Assembly: GCA_963718995.1 (NCBI GenBank)
Contig: CAVRAP010000022.1
Coordinates: forward strand, 1 to 13,253
Source: UBA4744 sp963718995
GTDB taxonomy: Bacteria > Actinomycetota > Acidimicrobiia > Spongiisociales > UBA4744
DNA: 13,253 nt
Direction: 5' to 3'
The notes below the pieces were generated by a model. That model was not told the origin of the DNA, searched no databases, and saw only the letters and a list, made by a program, of their open reading frames with translations. Positions 1 to 7,167 of the stretch are shown here, one piece after another (positions within the stretch are counted from its first letter, which is position 1; every line of letters begins with the position of its first letter). Made by a program: the position numbers and the translations under genes.

Positions 1-2052
1 TTGCACGCGATACATGTCTTCGGGATACCGCAGATGATCGACCACCTGAGACGGCATGGTGGAACCCTCCACGAAGAGCTCAGGAAAGATGCTTCGGTAC
101 GTGGTGATGATCGGGTCGGTCGGATCAACCACATAGAACGTCATGGTCCCGTCATAGGCATCCACCGTTGCCTTGACGGAGTTGCGGATGTAGTTGAAGT
201 AGTTGGGAAGGGTTCCCGTTCCGTTGCCCAGCCGCAGAACATCTGCCGGTTGAGCGTACGGGAAACGATCGGAGACGGTGTACATGTCGATGATCCACAC
301 CAGCCGTCCGTCCACAACGGTCATGTACGGATCATTGTCGGCGTACAGGAACGGGGCGGCCTTGCGGAGCCGGTCTACCACGTTACGAACCATCAGCACC
401 CGGCTCTCGGAGGTCAGCTGGTTAGAAATCAGTGTGTTGAGATCGCTGAAGCGAAGCGCAAAGGCCGCCCGCCGGATGATATTGCCCATCTCGACGCCGC
501 CGGCACCGTCATAGTTGTTGTAGGCCACCGACTGCCCCTCACCGGTGAGCGGGAAGTCGACTTCTTGTTGTTCGGTTCCGACGATCACGAACCGATCCGT
601 GTCGTAGCCCTCGCCGAAATAGACCCGCGCCTGTTCGTCGATTGCCAGACTCGGATCCTGCGCTTGCGGTGGCACATCCTGAACGAGGAAGGCCGGCTGA
701 CCCTGGGCCGGATCAACGGTATTGGCCGGGCTGAGGACCGCCCCGAATCCGTGGGTGTAGACCAGGTGCTCGTTCACCCAACCCTGGATCACGTCTGCGT
801 CCTCGGCCAGCTCGCGGGTAGCGACCATGACCTGGGTGAGTTGACCGTCGATGGTGTACCGGTCAACGTCGACGTTGTCCAGGCTGTAGTAGGTGCGGAT
901 CTCCTGGAGTCTGCTGTACGTTTCCGTCAGAACAGCAGGGTCCCACAGGCGGATGTTGTCGATGGTCGGCTGGTTCGCCTCGATTGCGTCGAAGTCGAGG
1001 GCCGAGGAAGCGGCAAACTGGCGGACCTCGATCTGATCAAGGCCATAGGACATGCGCGTGAAGTTGATCGCGTTGTCGATGTACTGCTGTTCTTTGTTGA
1101 GTTCGTCGGGGACAACACTGAACCGCTGCACCGCAGCCGGGATGATCCCCGCGACGATGATCGACATGGCCAACCAGCCGCCGACCGCAACGATGGGAAG
1201 CGTCCAGCCGCGTCGGCGGATGTTCCACAGCAGCAGAACAGCCGCGAACAGCGAAATCAGGGCCAGGAGCGTCAAGGCCGGTAACTGCGCCTTCACGTCC
1301 GTGTAACTGGCGCCGAACACCACTCCCCTGGTCGAATAGAGCAGGTCGAATGAGTCAAGCCGGTAATCGGCTGCCTTGAGGAGCGCGAGACCCGCTACCA
1401 AAACCGAGAGGTGCGCTTTCACCCCGGGGCTGACTTCAGGAGCCCGGCCTTGCCGCAACCGGATGCCACCGTTGAGATAGTGCAAGGCCGCTACCAGGAT
1501 CGTGGTCAGCACCAATAGCTGGAAACCCCACGAGTACAGATCCCGCAGGAGCGGCAACTGGAACACGTAGAAGGAGATATCGCGACCAAACACCGGGTCG
1601 GTGGTGCCAAAGGGGGAGCTGTTGAGGAACAACAGGATGTTTTCCCACCAGACGGCCGTTCCGAGGCCGACAAGAATCCCAAACAGAACCGCGAGGGCCA
1701 GCCTGACCCTCCGGATTCTGGGCTCGACCCATTCCTGGAACCGTTCGACTATCTCTTCCTCAGGGCTGGCCTCGACCATCTGGAACCGTGGAGAGATCCG
1801 ATCGATGAAGACCAGGTTCACCCACAGCAGCAGGAACGCCACGATCGATGCCGCCACGACCGGGGCGACCCGGGACAGAAGGAGCGTCGACCATACCGAA
1901 CTCAAGTTGACGGACTGGAACCAGAGGAAGTCGGTCCAGAAGGTTGCCAATCCTCGCAGCGTCAGCAGGAGGATCACGACGATCACGATGCCAATGGTGA
2001 GCCCGCGCCGGTTGGTCCGGGGACGGTAAGGGGTCGGTTCGCGACTGATCAT
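1..2052 (-). CDS. UPF0182 family integral membrane protein (C-terminus cut by window edge)
   Basis: This is a large membrane protein of the UPF0182/COG1615 family, whose biochemical function is unknown. The first 684 codons are in the window; family members usually run to about 900-1000 residues, so the C-terminal part lies beyond the left edge. Hydrophobic segments are visible near residues 18-34, 53-83, 119-137, 175-192, 214-228, 258-277 and 286-305, about seven in all, followed by a long soluble part. Family-typical stretches include FGRDISFYVFQLPLL (about residue 155) and QRFSVVPDELNKEQQYI (about residue 310). The start is the ATG at 2052-2050: an in-frame TAG at 2064-2062 excludes anything further upstream. 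No good Shine-Dalgarno is seen, but TAGAAT ends exactly 6 nt before the ATG, which fits a leaderless mRNA. It lies 93 bp downstream of the DivIVA-type gene and near the PDZ/Lon-like protease; in Mycobacterium tuberculosis the equivalents (Rv3193c, Rv3194c) are adjacent. No frame break is visible. Confidence 0.93.
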   Translation of the reverse strand, partial: MISREPTPYRPRTNRRGLTIGIVIVVILLLTLRGLATFWTDFLWFQSVNLSSVWSTLLLSRVAPVVAASIVAFLLLWVNLVFIDRISPRFQMVEASPEEEIVERFQEWVEPRIRRVRLALAVLFGILVGLGTAVWWENILLFLNSSPFGTTDPVFGRDISFYVFQLPLLRDLYSWGFQLLVLTTILVAALHYLNGGIRLRQGRAPEVSPGVKAHLSVLVAGLALLKAADYRLDSFDLLYSTRGVVFGASYTDVKAQLPALTLLALISLFAAVLLLWNIRRRGWTLPIVAVGGWLAMSIIVAGIIPAAVQRFSVVPDELNKEQQYIDNAINFTRMSYGLDQIEVRQFAASSALDFDAIEANQPTIDNIRLWDPAVLTETYSRLQEIRTYYSLDNVDVDRYTIDGQLTQVMVATRELAEDADVIQGWVNEHLVYTHGFGAVLSPANTVDPAQGQPAFLVQDVPPQAQDPSLAIDEQARVYFGEGYDTDRFVIVGTEQQEVDFPLTGEGQSVAYNNYDGAGGVEMGNIIRRAAFALRFSDLNTLISNQLTSESRVLMVRNVVDRLRKAAPFLYADNDPYMTVVDGRLVWIIDMYTVSDRFPYAQPADVLRLGNGTGTLPNYFNYIRNSVKATVDAYDGTMTFYVVDPTDPIITTYRSIFPELFVEGSTMPSQVVDHLRYPEDMYRVQ

Positions 2053-2058
2053 CGGGTC

Positions 2059-2064
2059 ATTCTA
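2059..2064 (-). promoter_or_regulatory. Putative -10 box (TAGAAT) for leaderless UPF0182 transcript
   Basis: On the minus strand TAGAAT (2064-2059) matches the actinobacterial TANNNT -10 consensus closely. It is separated from the ATG at 2052 by GACCCG, six bases, so transcription would be expected to begin on or next to the A of the start codon. No convincing TTGACA-like -35 is present at the usual distance. The gene also lacks a Shine-Dalgarno at the right spacing, which supports leaderless initiation. Confidence 0.5.
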
Positions 2065-2145
2065 TGGGGGAGCTTCCGATTAACCGATTCGCGATCGTCG
2101 ATCTTCCGGTGCCGGGCCGAAAACGTTGGGTCGCTGGGAAGTCAC

Positions 2146-4103
2146 TCAAGCCGGCACGAGCGTGCAGCCGCAGTCGTTATGGGCGGGGGGCTCCGTGACC
2201 GAATCCTCGAAAACCGACGCCGATGGCAACGGCTCCAGCCTCGGCAGCTCCCCGGCAGACGGTACATCCGCGCCCGGCCACCAACCAGCGCGCGCCTGCC
2301 AGTCCGGCCGCGGCGAACCCGTCGACGAGGCCCCGGTGATACGCCCGCGAGGCCATGTCTCGCACCCGCCGCTCCGCCTCGTCGGTTCGCCATGATCGAT
2401 AGACACGGGACAGACCAGCGGCCAGCTGGCGCGGCCCGCGACCGTCTCGGTGCGATTCGGTGAGCGCCTCGGAAACGGCCCCGGTGAGCGCTTCAGCGAA
2501 CCGGCCGGCCGACTCGGCCGGGTCGCCCGGCCCGGCCCCATCAGGAACCAGGTCTGATTCCGTGAGTTCGGCGGCGGCTGCCCAGCCACTCGAATAGCTA
2601 TCCGCGAGAAGCTCTCCGACCGGACCAACCAACCGATCCGAAAGAGTCGAGGCGTCCGGTCCCCAATTCCCGTCTTCGATGCGAAGCTCCTCGAGAGCAA
2701 TGTTCTGCGCCTCCGTCAGCTCTCGCTTGACCGCTCGCAGGCTGCGATTAGTGACCGGCAGCAGCAAACGATCGCGCAGGTCGAATGGATCCGTAACCCC
2801 GGCAGGAGGGGCCACGGGGCGGCGCCGGGAGAAGATCCTCGGACGTCTCATCCGCCGGGGCGTCGCCATCGAAGGGTGTGGTGGGTGCGACCGGTGGCGT
2901 CTCCGCTTCGACGTGACGGAGGCGGGCGAACAGATCGTCGATCTCATTGACCGGAGGGATAAGGGTTACCGCAGGCCGGATCTCTTCGATCAGAGACGTT
3001 TCGGGTGGTTCGGGCACTTCGCCGGCAGGCGCAACGAGAGCTGATTCTTCCGGCTGCTCAACTGGCGGTTCAACGAGCGGTTCGGGCAAGGGTTCAACGA
3101 GCGGTTCAACGAGCGGTTCGGGCAGGGGTTCGCGGGCCTGCTCCTGCGGAGCCTCGGGTTCGACAACCGGCTTGGCCGCTTCGGCAACCGGTGTTCGCAA
3201 CCTGGCAACTTCCGCGGCCATGGCATCGGCATCGACAGGTTCGAGGGGCGGATCAACAATGCGCTTCGGAGGGCGCACGATCTTGACCACCTCATGGCCT
3301 TCAGCCCAAACGCTGTTGTCTTCGCCTTCGACGGCTTCACGCTTGGAACTCGTGAGTAGTTTGACGGTCGAAGACTCAACTTCTTCCGGGCTGGGTCCGG
3401 CCAACGCCTCACGTCGCTTCTCGATCTCACCCTCGAGGTTGCTGATGGTCTGGCGGGCGTTTTCCAGGTCTTCGAGCATCTCGGTGCGCCGCGCTTCGAG
3501 CGCCTCGGCCCGTTCTTCGGCCGCAGCAACCTTCCGGCCGGCGGCCAGGATGAGCTCGTCGCTGCGGGACCGGGCATCCATCAGAACCCGCTCTGCCTCG
3601 AGCTTGGCCGCCCGCACCGTTTCCTCCGATTCCCGGCGAGCGGCGATCTGGCGGTGATGCGCCTCCCGTTCGGCCTCGCTGGTGATGACGAGTGAGTCCC
3701 GCTCGGCCGCCTGCAGGATCGCCGCTGCTTCCTTGGCGCTGTCCTGAAGAAGCTTGTCGGATGCCATCCAGGAGTCCGACCGCAACTCGGTTGATACCGT
3801 TTGGGCCTCGTCCAACAGCGACTCAGCGTCCGAAGCGGCTCGCATTCTCATACCCTCGGCGGTTTGGCGAGCATCCTGCAGGATGCGGCCAACGTCCTGA
3901 CTGATGAGATCGAACTCGGCGCTGAGATCACGGTTACCCAGCTCGAGCAGCCTGGTGTGTAGCGCGTCGCTTCTGCCCCTCAACTCGCGGACGAGTTGAG
4001 CTACCTCTTCGAGAAAGGTGCCAACTTCGTCCGGGTGGTAACCCCGGAGACGCTGACTAAAGGTCTTCTGCGCGATCGCGTCGGGCGAGAACGGTTCTGC
4101 CAT
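2146..4103 (-). CDS. DivIVA-domain coiled-coil protein with C-terminal phage head-morphogenesis-like (Mu F/gp7) domain; two frame breaks
   Basis: DivIVA proteins bind curved membrane at cell poles and septa and, in actinobacteria, direct polar growth. Residues 1-40 are a DivIVA N-terminus (RLRGYHPDEVGTFLEEV). Residues about 40-235 are Glu/Ala/Arg-rich coiled coil, and about 280-430 a Pro/Glu-rich linker with PEPL/VEPL repeats. Residues about 438-651 form a further domain with C613-x2-C616 and, at the very end, H641-x2-C644-x-C646 (PPAHNDCGC), the pattern of Mu F/SPP1 gp7-like proteins. The frame breaks twice. The first frame runs 4103-2817 and the second to about 2211; the third stops at 2148-2146. 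Dropping one C from 2816-2819 and one A from 2210-2213 gives 652 codons including the stop. The start is ATG 4103, because the conserved DivIVA N-terminus begins there; an in-frame GTG at 4160 is less likely. Indel errors, a decaying gene or +1 frameshifting are all possible. The DivIVA identity is firm; the C-terminal assignment is inferred from the Cys/His pattern. Confidence 0.8.
2210..2213 (-). other. Second frame break: apparent extra base in TTTT run
   Basis: On the coding strand the codons read GGC GTC GGT TTT CGA and then hit a TAA at 2179-2177 after ten more codons. If one T of the run is skipped, reading continues GGT TTC GAG GAT and reaches the PPAHNDCGC tail, ending at 2146. A Phe-tRNA on TTT could re-pair perfectly on TTC in the +1 frame, so the site is slippage-competent. 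A sequencing or assembly indel in the homopolymer is the simplest explanation. Confidence 0.7.
2816..2819 (-). other. First frame break: apparent extra base in CCCC run
   Basis: On the coding strand the DivIVA frame reads CCG GCG CCG CCC CGT GGC and then runs into a low-sense tail ending at 2748. Skipping one C gives CCG CCC GTG GCC CCT CCT and joins directly to a frame with about 200 codons of plausible protein (DPFDLRDRLLLPVTNRSL onwards). A Pro-tRNA on CCC can re-pair on CCC one base further on, so +1 slippage is possible here. An indel error or a true mutation is equally compatible. Confidence 0.7.
3067..3126. repeat. Five tandem 12-bp units inside the DivIVA linker
   Basis: Five consecutive 12-bp units start at 3067, 3079, 3091, 3103 and 3115. 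Three are ggttcaacgagc and two are ggttcgggcaag/ggttcgggcagg. A sixth, diverged unit may begin at 3127. In the coding (minus) frame they give the four-residue repeats PEPL and VEPL, so copy-number change would lengthen or shorten the linker without breaking the frame. Confidence 0.9.
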
Positions 4104-4110
4104 TGCAGAA

Positions 4111-4116
4111 ACGATA
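4111..4116 (-). promoter_or_regulatory. Putative -10 box (TATCGT) for leaderless divIVA-type transcript
   Basis: TATCGT on the minus strand (4116-4111) fits TANNNT. It lies seven bases (TTCTGCA) upstream of the chosen ATG at 4103, the spacing expected when transcription starts at the initiation codon. No recognisable -35 hexamer accompanies it. The GGGGGT stretch further upstream is too distant to be a good Shine-Dalgarno. Confidence 0.4.
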
Positions 4117-4208
4117 ACCCCCGGGACAAGGATTATTGGGGTTTCCTGCCCCCTGCGCACGTCGTGAGCGGATGAGGACGCGGTATCGGGCCGGGCAGAC
4201 TCAACCGA

Positions 4209-4236
4209 GGGGGTTCCGTCCCCAACAACCAGGGGG
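4209..4236 (-). promoter_or_regulatory. Mutually exclusive GC hairpins between protease and divIVA-type gene
   Basis: In the 185-bp gap (4104-4288), the minus-strand RNA would contain CCCCC (4236-4232), GGGG (4223-4220) and CCCCC (4213-4209) in that order. The middle G run can pair with either C run, with loops of eight or six bases, giving two competing small hairpins. The arms are only four base pairs and no U-tract follows, so neither is a convincing intrinsic terminator. A leader or attenuator role is speculative. I see no small ORF or tRNA in the rest of the gap. Confidence 0.2.
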
Positions 4237-4288
4237 CCGGAATTGGCGAGAAGTGAAAATCGAGCGGCAGAGAACGAGACAGGCTTTC

Positions 4289-5350
4289 TTAGGCCGCATT
4301 CTCCAGGGTTGCGAGAAAGGCGAGAGCATCGTCGATCGTCGCTACGGGGATGATTTCAGCCCCCTCGATGTCCGCCGTGAGTGCTTCCTCATAGTTGGCT
4401 TCCGGAACGAGAATGTACTGGGCGCCGGACAGGGTGGCGCCGACGACCTTCTGACGTACCCCGCCGATCGGGCCGACGTCTCCGTTGGTCGAGATAGTCC
4501 CCGTCCCGGCAATGCGGAACCCGCCCGTGATGTCATTTGGGGTCAGTACGTCGATGATGGCCAGGGTGTACATCATCCCTGCCGACGGGCCACCGATGTT
4601 GGACGAGTCGATCTCGACCTCGACCGGGAACACGTAGCGGGGATTGTGGGTCGCGGGGCCGAATCCGACCATGGGCTGGCCCTGGTTCTGGGTGTGCTCG
4701 GTGAGGGTTATCGGCACGTCGATTGTGTCCTCGGCACGTGCCACCGTGAGCGTGATCGTGTCCCCGATGGCGAACTTGTTGATCTCGGCGACGGCATCGG
4801 TCGCGATAAAGACCTGGTTTCCATTGATGGCAGTGATGATGTCACCCGTCTCGAGTGCACCGTCCGCCGGTGTCCCCTCGATGACGGCAACAACTTCGAC
4901 GCCATCACCCTCAACGCTGACGTCGTAGCCGAGCCGGTCGAGGGCGACGGAGATCGCCGCCACCTTCGACTCGTCCATTCGTTCCCGACTCTGACGTTGG
5001 TACTCCTCTTGGGTGACGTCGATGGGCCGCACCGCGATCCGTTCCAACACGTCAACCTGCGGATTGGCTACCGCGGCCAGGAGTTCGTAGACGTTCAGGT
5101 CTTGTTGCGAGACCGTCAGCATGTAGAGATCGCCTTCAACGGGGTACGACTCGGCTCCGGTCACAGTGAGCAAGTCAACGACCTCCGGCGTGGGCCCGGG
5201 CGACCACGCCAGGTAGGGAAGCTCAATGTTCCACAGGACCACAGAGACGATGGCGAGCGCCATCAACATGCTGCCGACAACGAAGGGCCAGCGGGGCAGA
5301 TGCTGCTCAGGCGCAGAGTCTGGTTGGGGAGTTGGGGAGTCGTCCAGCAC
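4289..5350 (-). CDS. Membrane-anchored PDZ / Lon-like (S16) serine protease
   Basis: This 353-residue protein has one N-terminal transmembrane segment (about residues 22-41), a PDZ-like region (about 140-215) and a C-terminal Lon-type proteolytic domain. Catalytic Ser256 sits in NIGGPSAGMM and catalytic Lys301 in VGPIGGVRQKVVGA, the Ser-Lys dyad of family S16. There is no AAA+ ATPase module, so this is the ATP-independent YlbL-type protease with its catalytic part outside the membrane. The start is GTG at 5350, with GAGG four bases upstream; an in-frame TGA at 5359-5357 rules out a longer form. It follows the sortase gene by 51 bp and precedes the DivIVA-type gene, suggesting co-transcription in an envelope block. 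Both catalytic residues and the length are normal for the family. Its substrates cannot be predicted from the sequence. Confidence 0.93.
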   Translation of the reverse strand: MLDDSPTPQPDSAPEQHLPRWPFVVGSMLMALAIVSVVLWNIELPYLAWSPGPTPEVVDLLTVTGAESYPVEGDLYMLTVSQQDLNVYELLAAVANPQVDVLERIAVRPIDVTQEEYQRQSRERMDESKVAAISVALDRLGYDVSVEGDGVEVVAVIEGTPADGALETGDIITAINGNQVFIATDAVAEINKFAIGDTITLTVARAEDTIDVPITLTEHTQNQGQPMVGFGPATHNPRYVFPVEVEIDSSNIGGPSAGMMYTLAIIDVLTPNDITGGFRIAGTGTISTNGDVGPIGGVRQKVVGATLSGAQYILVPEANYEEALTADIEGAEIIPVATIDDALAFLATLENAA

Positions 5351-5401
5351 ACGGCCTCATAAAAGGAATATCACCCGATGTTATCGACCACGTCGCGTAA
5401 C

Positions 5402-5938
5402 TCAGGGAAAGTGCAGCACCGGCACATCAACGAGCTCGGCCCGAACGACGATGCGCTGCTGGGCGGAACGTTTCGGATGGCAGGCAAACAGCGTGAGCAT
5501 CGGGACGTCGGTCTGCTCGACGATCCACATGTCGCGGGGAGTCACGATGACGGTTTCGGCGACCCTGTACTCGGCGACCCTCCCGTCGAACCCCGTCACG
5601 TTGATCCGATCTCCGGGCCGCACAAGATCGAGGTCGCGAAACGGAGCCGTTTTCGTGGTGCGATGCCCGGCCAGAACCATGTTGCCGAGACCTCCAGCCC
5701 CGGCCGTTCCGGCCCAATGGGCAACCCCGCGATCGATCACCGAGAGATCGACACCTTCGCGGATCGCCTCGTTGAGTCCGATGGCAGGTATTTCGAGTCG
5801 ACCGATGGTGACTCCCAGCCGCTGGGTGGGTGCTTCGACGTGGGCCCGGGTCGGAAGCCGAACGTCACCGGGCCGGTTGGCAGGGGCCGGGACCAGTCCG
5901 GTCACCGAGATGATGAACGCCAAAACGAGTGCTTGCAC
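5402..5938 (-). CDS. Sortase (class D/E-like transpeptidase)
   Basis: Sortases cleave a C-terminal sorting motif of secreted proteins and link them to the cell wall or to each other. With a GTG start at 5938 this is 178 residues. It has a short hydrophobic N-terminal anchor (about residues 3-18), then a sortase fold with catalytic His92 (LAGHRTT), Cys153 (TLFACHPKRSA) and Arg162 (QQRIVV). The TLxxCHPxxSAxxR signature resembles the actinobacterial class E group. The start is uncertain: no Shine-Dalgarno is visible, and the frame stays open upstream into the 5' part of the divergent gene. A hydrophobic stretch right after the GTG supports the choice. TACCTT lies four bases before the GTG, slightly too close for a standard leaderless start. 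No LPxTG-like substrate is encoded in this window. It is the first gene of the four-gene minus-strand block. Confidence 0.9.
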   Translation of the reverse strand: MQALVLAFIISVTGLVPAPANRPGDVRLPTRAHVEAPTQRLGVTIGRLEIPAIGLNEAIREGVDLSVIDRGVAHWAGTAGAGGLGNMVLAGHRTTKTAPFRDLDLVRPGDRINVTGFDGRVAEYRVAETVIVTPRDMWIVEQTDVPMLTLFACHPKRSAQQRIVVRAELVDVPVLHFP

Positions 5939-5954
5939 CCGGAAGGTATCGGCA

Positions 5955-5987
5955 GAACAACCGGAATTTCTTAGTTCTTCGTTGTTC
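5955..5987. promoter_or_regulatory. Inverted repeat in divergent sortase/oxidoreductase promoter region
   Basis: GAACAAC (5955-5961) and GTTGTTC (5981-5987) are perfect 7-bp inverted arms separated by 19 bp, in the 142-bp region between the divergent starts at 5938 and 6081. It could be an operator for one or both genes. Seven-base arms with a long spacer can also occur by chance. Confidence 0.2.
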
Positions 5988-6043
5988 GGTGATGGATGGC
6001 TCGCTTCCGTGCCGGGGAAGACGATGCGGCCGACCCCGCTGGA

Positions 6044-6049
6044 TAGACT
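6044..6049 (+). promoter_or_regulatory. Possible -10 box (TAGACT) for oxidoreductase gene
   Basis: TAGACT fits TANNNT and would place the transcription start near 6056, leaving a leader of about 25 nt. That leader contains GGGAG (6065-6069) as a modest ribosome binding site for the ATG at 6081. No clear -35 hexamer is found. Confidence 0.3.
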
Positions 6050-6080
6050 CCGCTTCCATCCACCGGGAGCTGACTTGCCA

Positions 6081-7118
6081 ATGGCCGACTCGATGAAAGC
6101 ACTCATCCTCGAAGGCGACGGGTACGCCGGGCAGCGTCCCGACCAGGCTGCGTTGACTGCGATGGGACCTTTCGTTCGATGGGGCGACCTGCCGGTGCCC
6201 GAACCCGGTGAAGGGCAAGTCCGGATCAAGGTAGCGCTGGCGTCGGTCAACCCTTCCGATGAGATGTTCATCCAAGGCCTGTACGGCCAGCCCCGCATCA
6301 AGGGCAACGCCGCCGGATTCGAAGGCGTCGGCGAAGTCGTCGCCTCCGGAGGCGGTTCCCTCGCCGATAGCTACCTTGGCCAAAGGGTCGCTTTCGTTGC
6401 CGCCGCCGCCGCTCCCGGCACATGGAGCGAATTCTCCATTGCGGATGCCGCCGGCTGCATCCCCCTCATCGACGGCGTCCGCGACGAAGACGGCGCCGCC
6501 ATGATCGTCAACCCGCTCACTGCCCTGGCTATGTTCGGCATTGTCAAGCAGAACAAAGCCAAGGCGTTTCTCGTCTCGGCGGGAGCCAGCCAGCTGTCCA
6601 AACTGATCATCGGCGTCGCTGCAGACGAGAACTACCGGCCGATTGTCATCGTCCGCCGCGACAGCCAGATTGAACCCCTCAAAGCGCTGGGGGCCGCCCA
6701 CGTGCTCAATAGCGAGTCCGGCGAATTCGAACAGCAACTGAGCGCCGTACTCCGAGAAGAAGAACCTCGCGTGTTCCTCGACGCCGTCGCCAATCAAGTC
6801 AGCTCCAGGATCTTCGCCGCCATGGGACGTCACGCCCGATGGGTTATCTACGGCAAGCTCGACACGGAGCTCCCCACGCTGCTCGAACCCGGCCATTTCA
6901 TCTTCATGGCGAAACAGATAGAAGGGTTCTGGCTGGTCCGCTGGATGCAAGAGGCCCCCATGGCCGAGAAGCAGGCAGCCATCCACAGCGCTCAAAGGCG
7001 CTTCGCAGGCGGCGAATGGAAAACGGACGTGACCGCCATCCTGTCGCTCGAAGAAGCCATGACCAGATTGCCCGCCGAACTGTCCAAACCCAACGGCAAG
7101 GTGTTCATCAAACCCTGA
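6081..7118 (+). CDS. Zinc-type MDR-superfamily oxidoreductase, quinone reductase / enoyl reductase-like
   Basis: This 345-residue protein belongs to the medium-chain dehydrogenase/reductase superfamily (COG0604-like). The N-terminal GroES-like half includes PGEGQVRIKVALASVNPSD (residues 42-60) and GFEGVGEVVASG (79-90). The Rossmann half begins near residue 160. The nucleotide-binding loop is unusual: SAGASQLS (166-173) replaces the Gly-rich AAGGVG of standard quinone reductases, which hints at a separate subfamily. I do not see the structural or catalytic zinc ligands of alcohol dehydrogenases, so NAD(P)H-dependent reduction of a quinone or enone is more likely than alcohol oxidation. The start is ATG 6081, with ATG 6093 as an alternative; the frame is open upstream, but that stretch is antisense to the sortase. 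Its 3' end faces the solute-binding protein gene across 49 bp with no good terminator. The substrate is unknown. Confidence 0.85.
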   Translation: MADSMKALILEGDGYAGQRPDQAALTAMGPFVRWGDLPVPEPGEGQVRIKVALASVNPSDEMFIQGLYGQPRIKGNAAGFEGVGEVVASGGGSLADSYLGQRVAFVAAAAAPGTWSEFSIADAAGCIPLIDGVRDEDGAAMIVNPLTALAMFGIVKQNKAKAFLVSAGASQLSKLIIGVAADENYRPIVIVRRDSQIEPLKALGAAHVLNSESGEFEQQLSAVLREEEPRVFLDAVANQVSSRIFAAMGRHARWVIYGKLDTELPTLLEPGHFIFMAKQIEGFWLVRWMQEAPMAEKQAAIHSAQRRFAGGEWKTDVTAILSLEEAMTRLPAELSKPNGKVFIKP

Positions 7119-7167
7119 GAGCGACTGCTGCGCCCCTATCTCCGCTCCACACCGTCTTGGTACCGAC

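Noticed and set aside
1..1284. 427-codon open frame on the plus strand at the left edge
   Set aside because: It is antisense to the UPF0182 gene, whose minus-strand translation shows clear family motifs; long opposite-strand frames are common in GC-rich coding DNA.
2085..2105. GATC/CGATCG-rich patch downstream of the DivIVA-type gene
   Set aside because: Short overlapping self-complementary tetramers without a consistent repeat; likely composition.
2146..2700. Independent minus-strand gene of 184 codons
   Set aside because: Only its last 20 residues make sense, as the continuation of the frame broken at 2210-2213.
2177..2947. Independent minus-strand gene of 256 codons overlapping the DivIVA-type gene
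   Set aside because: Its first 40 or so residues are an out-of-frame reading of the DivIVA linker. The rest joins smoothly to the DivIVA frame after a one-base correction, so it is treated as the C-terminal part of one gene.
4161..4288. Possible tRNA or small RNA in the gap, prompted by a GGTTCC stretch
   Set aside because: No acceptor, D or anticodon stems can be drawn and the T-loop consensus is not met.
4136..5362. 408-codon open frame on the plus strand
   Set aside because: It is a shadow of the PDZ/Lon-like protease, which has both catalytic residues on the other strand.
5226..6080. Upstream extension of the oxidoreductase frame to 630 codons
   Set aside because: The added part is antisense to the sortase and Lon-like protease and has no MDR similarity; the MDR fold begins at 6081.
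7119..7147. Terminator between the convergent genes (GAGCG...CGCTC)
   Set aside because: Five-base arms with a 19-base loop and no T-run are too weak to call.
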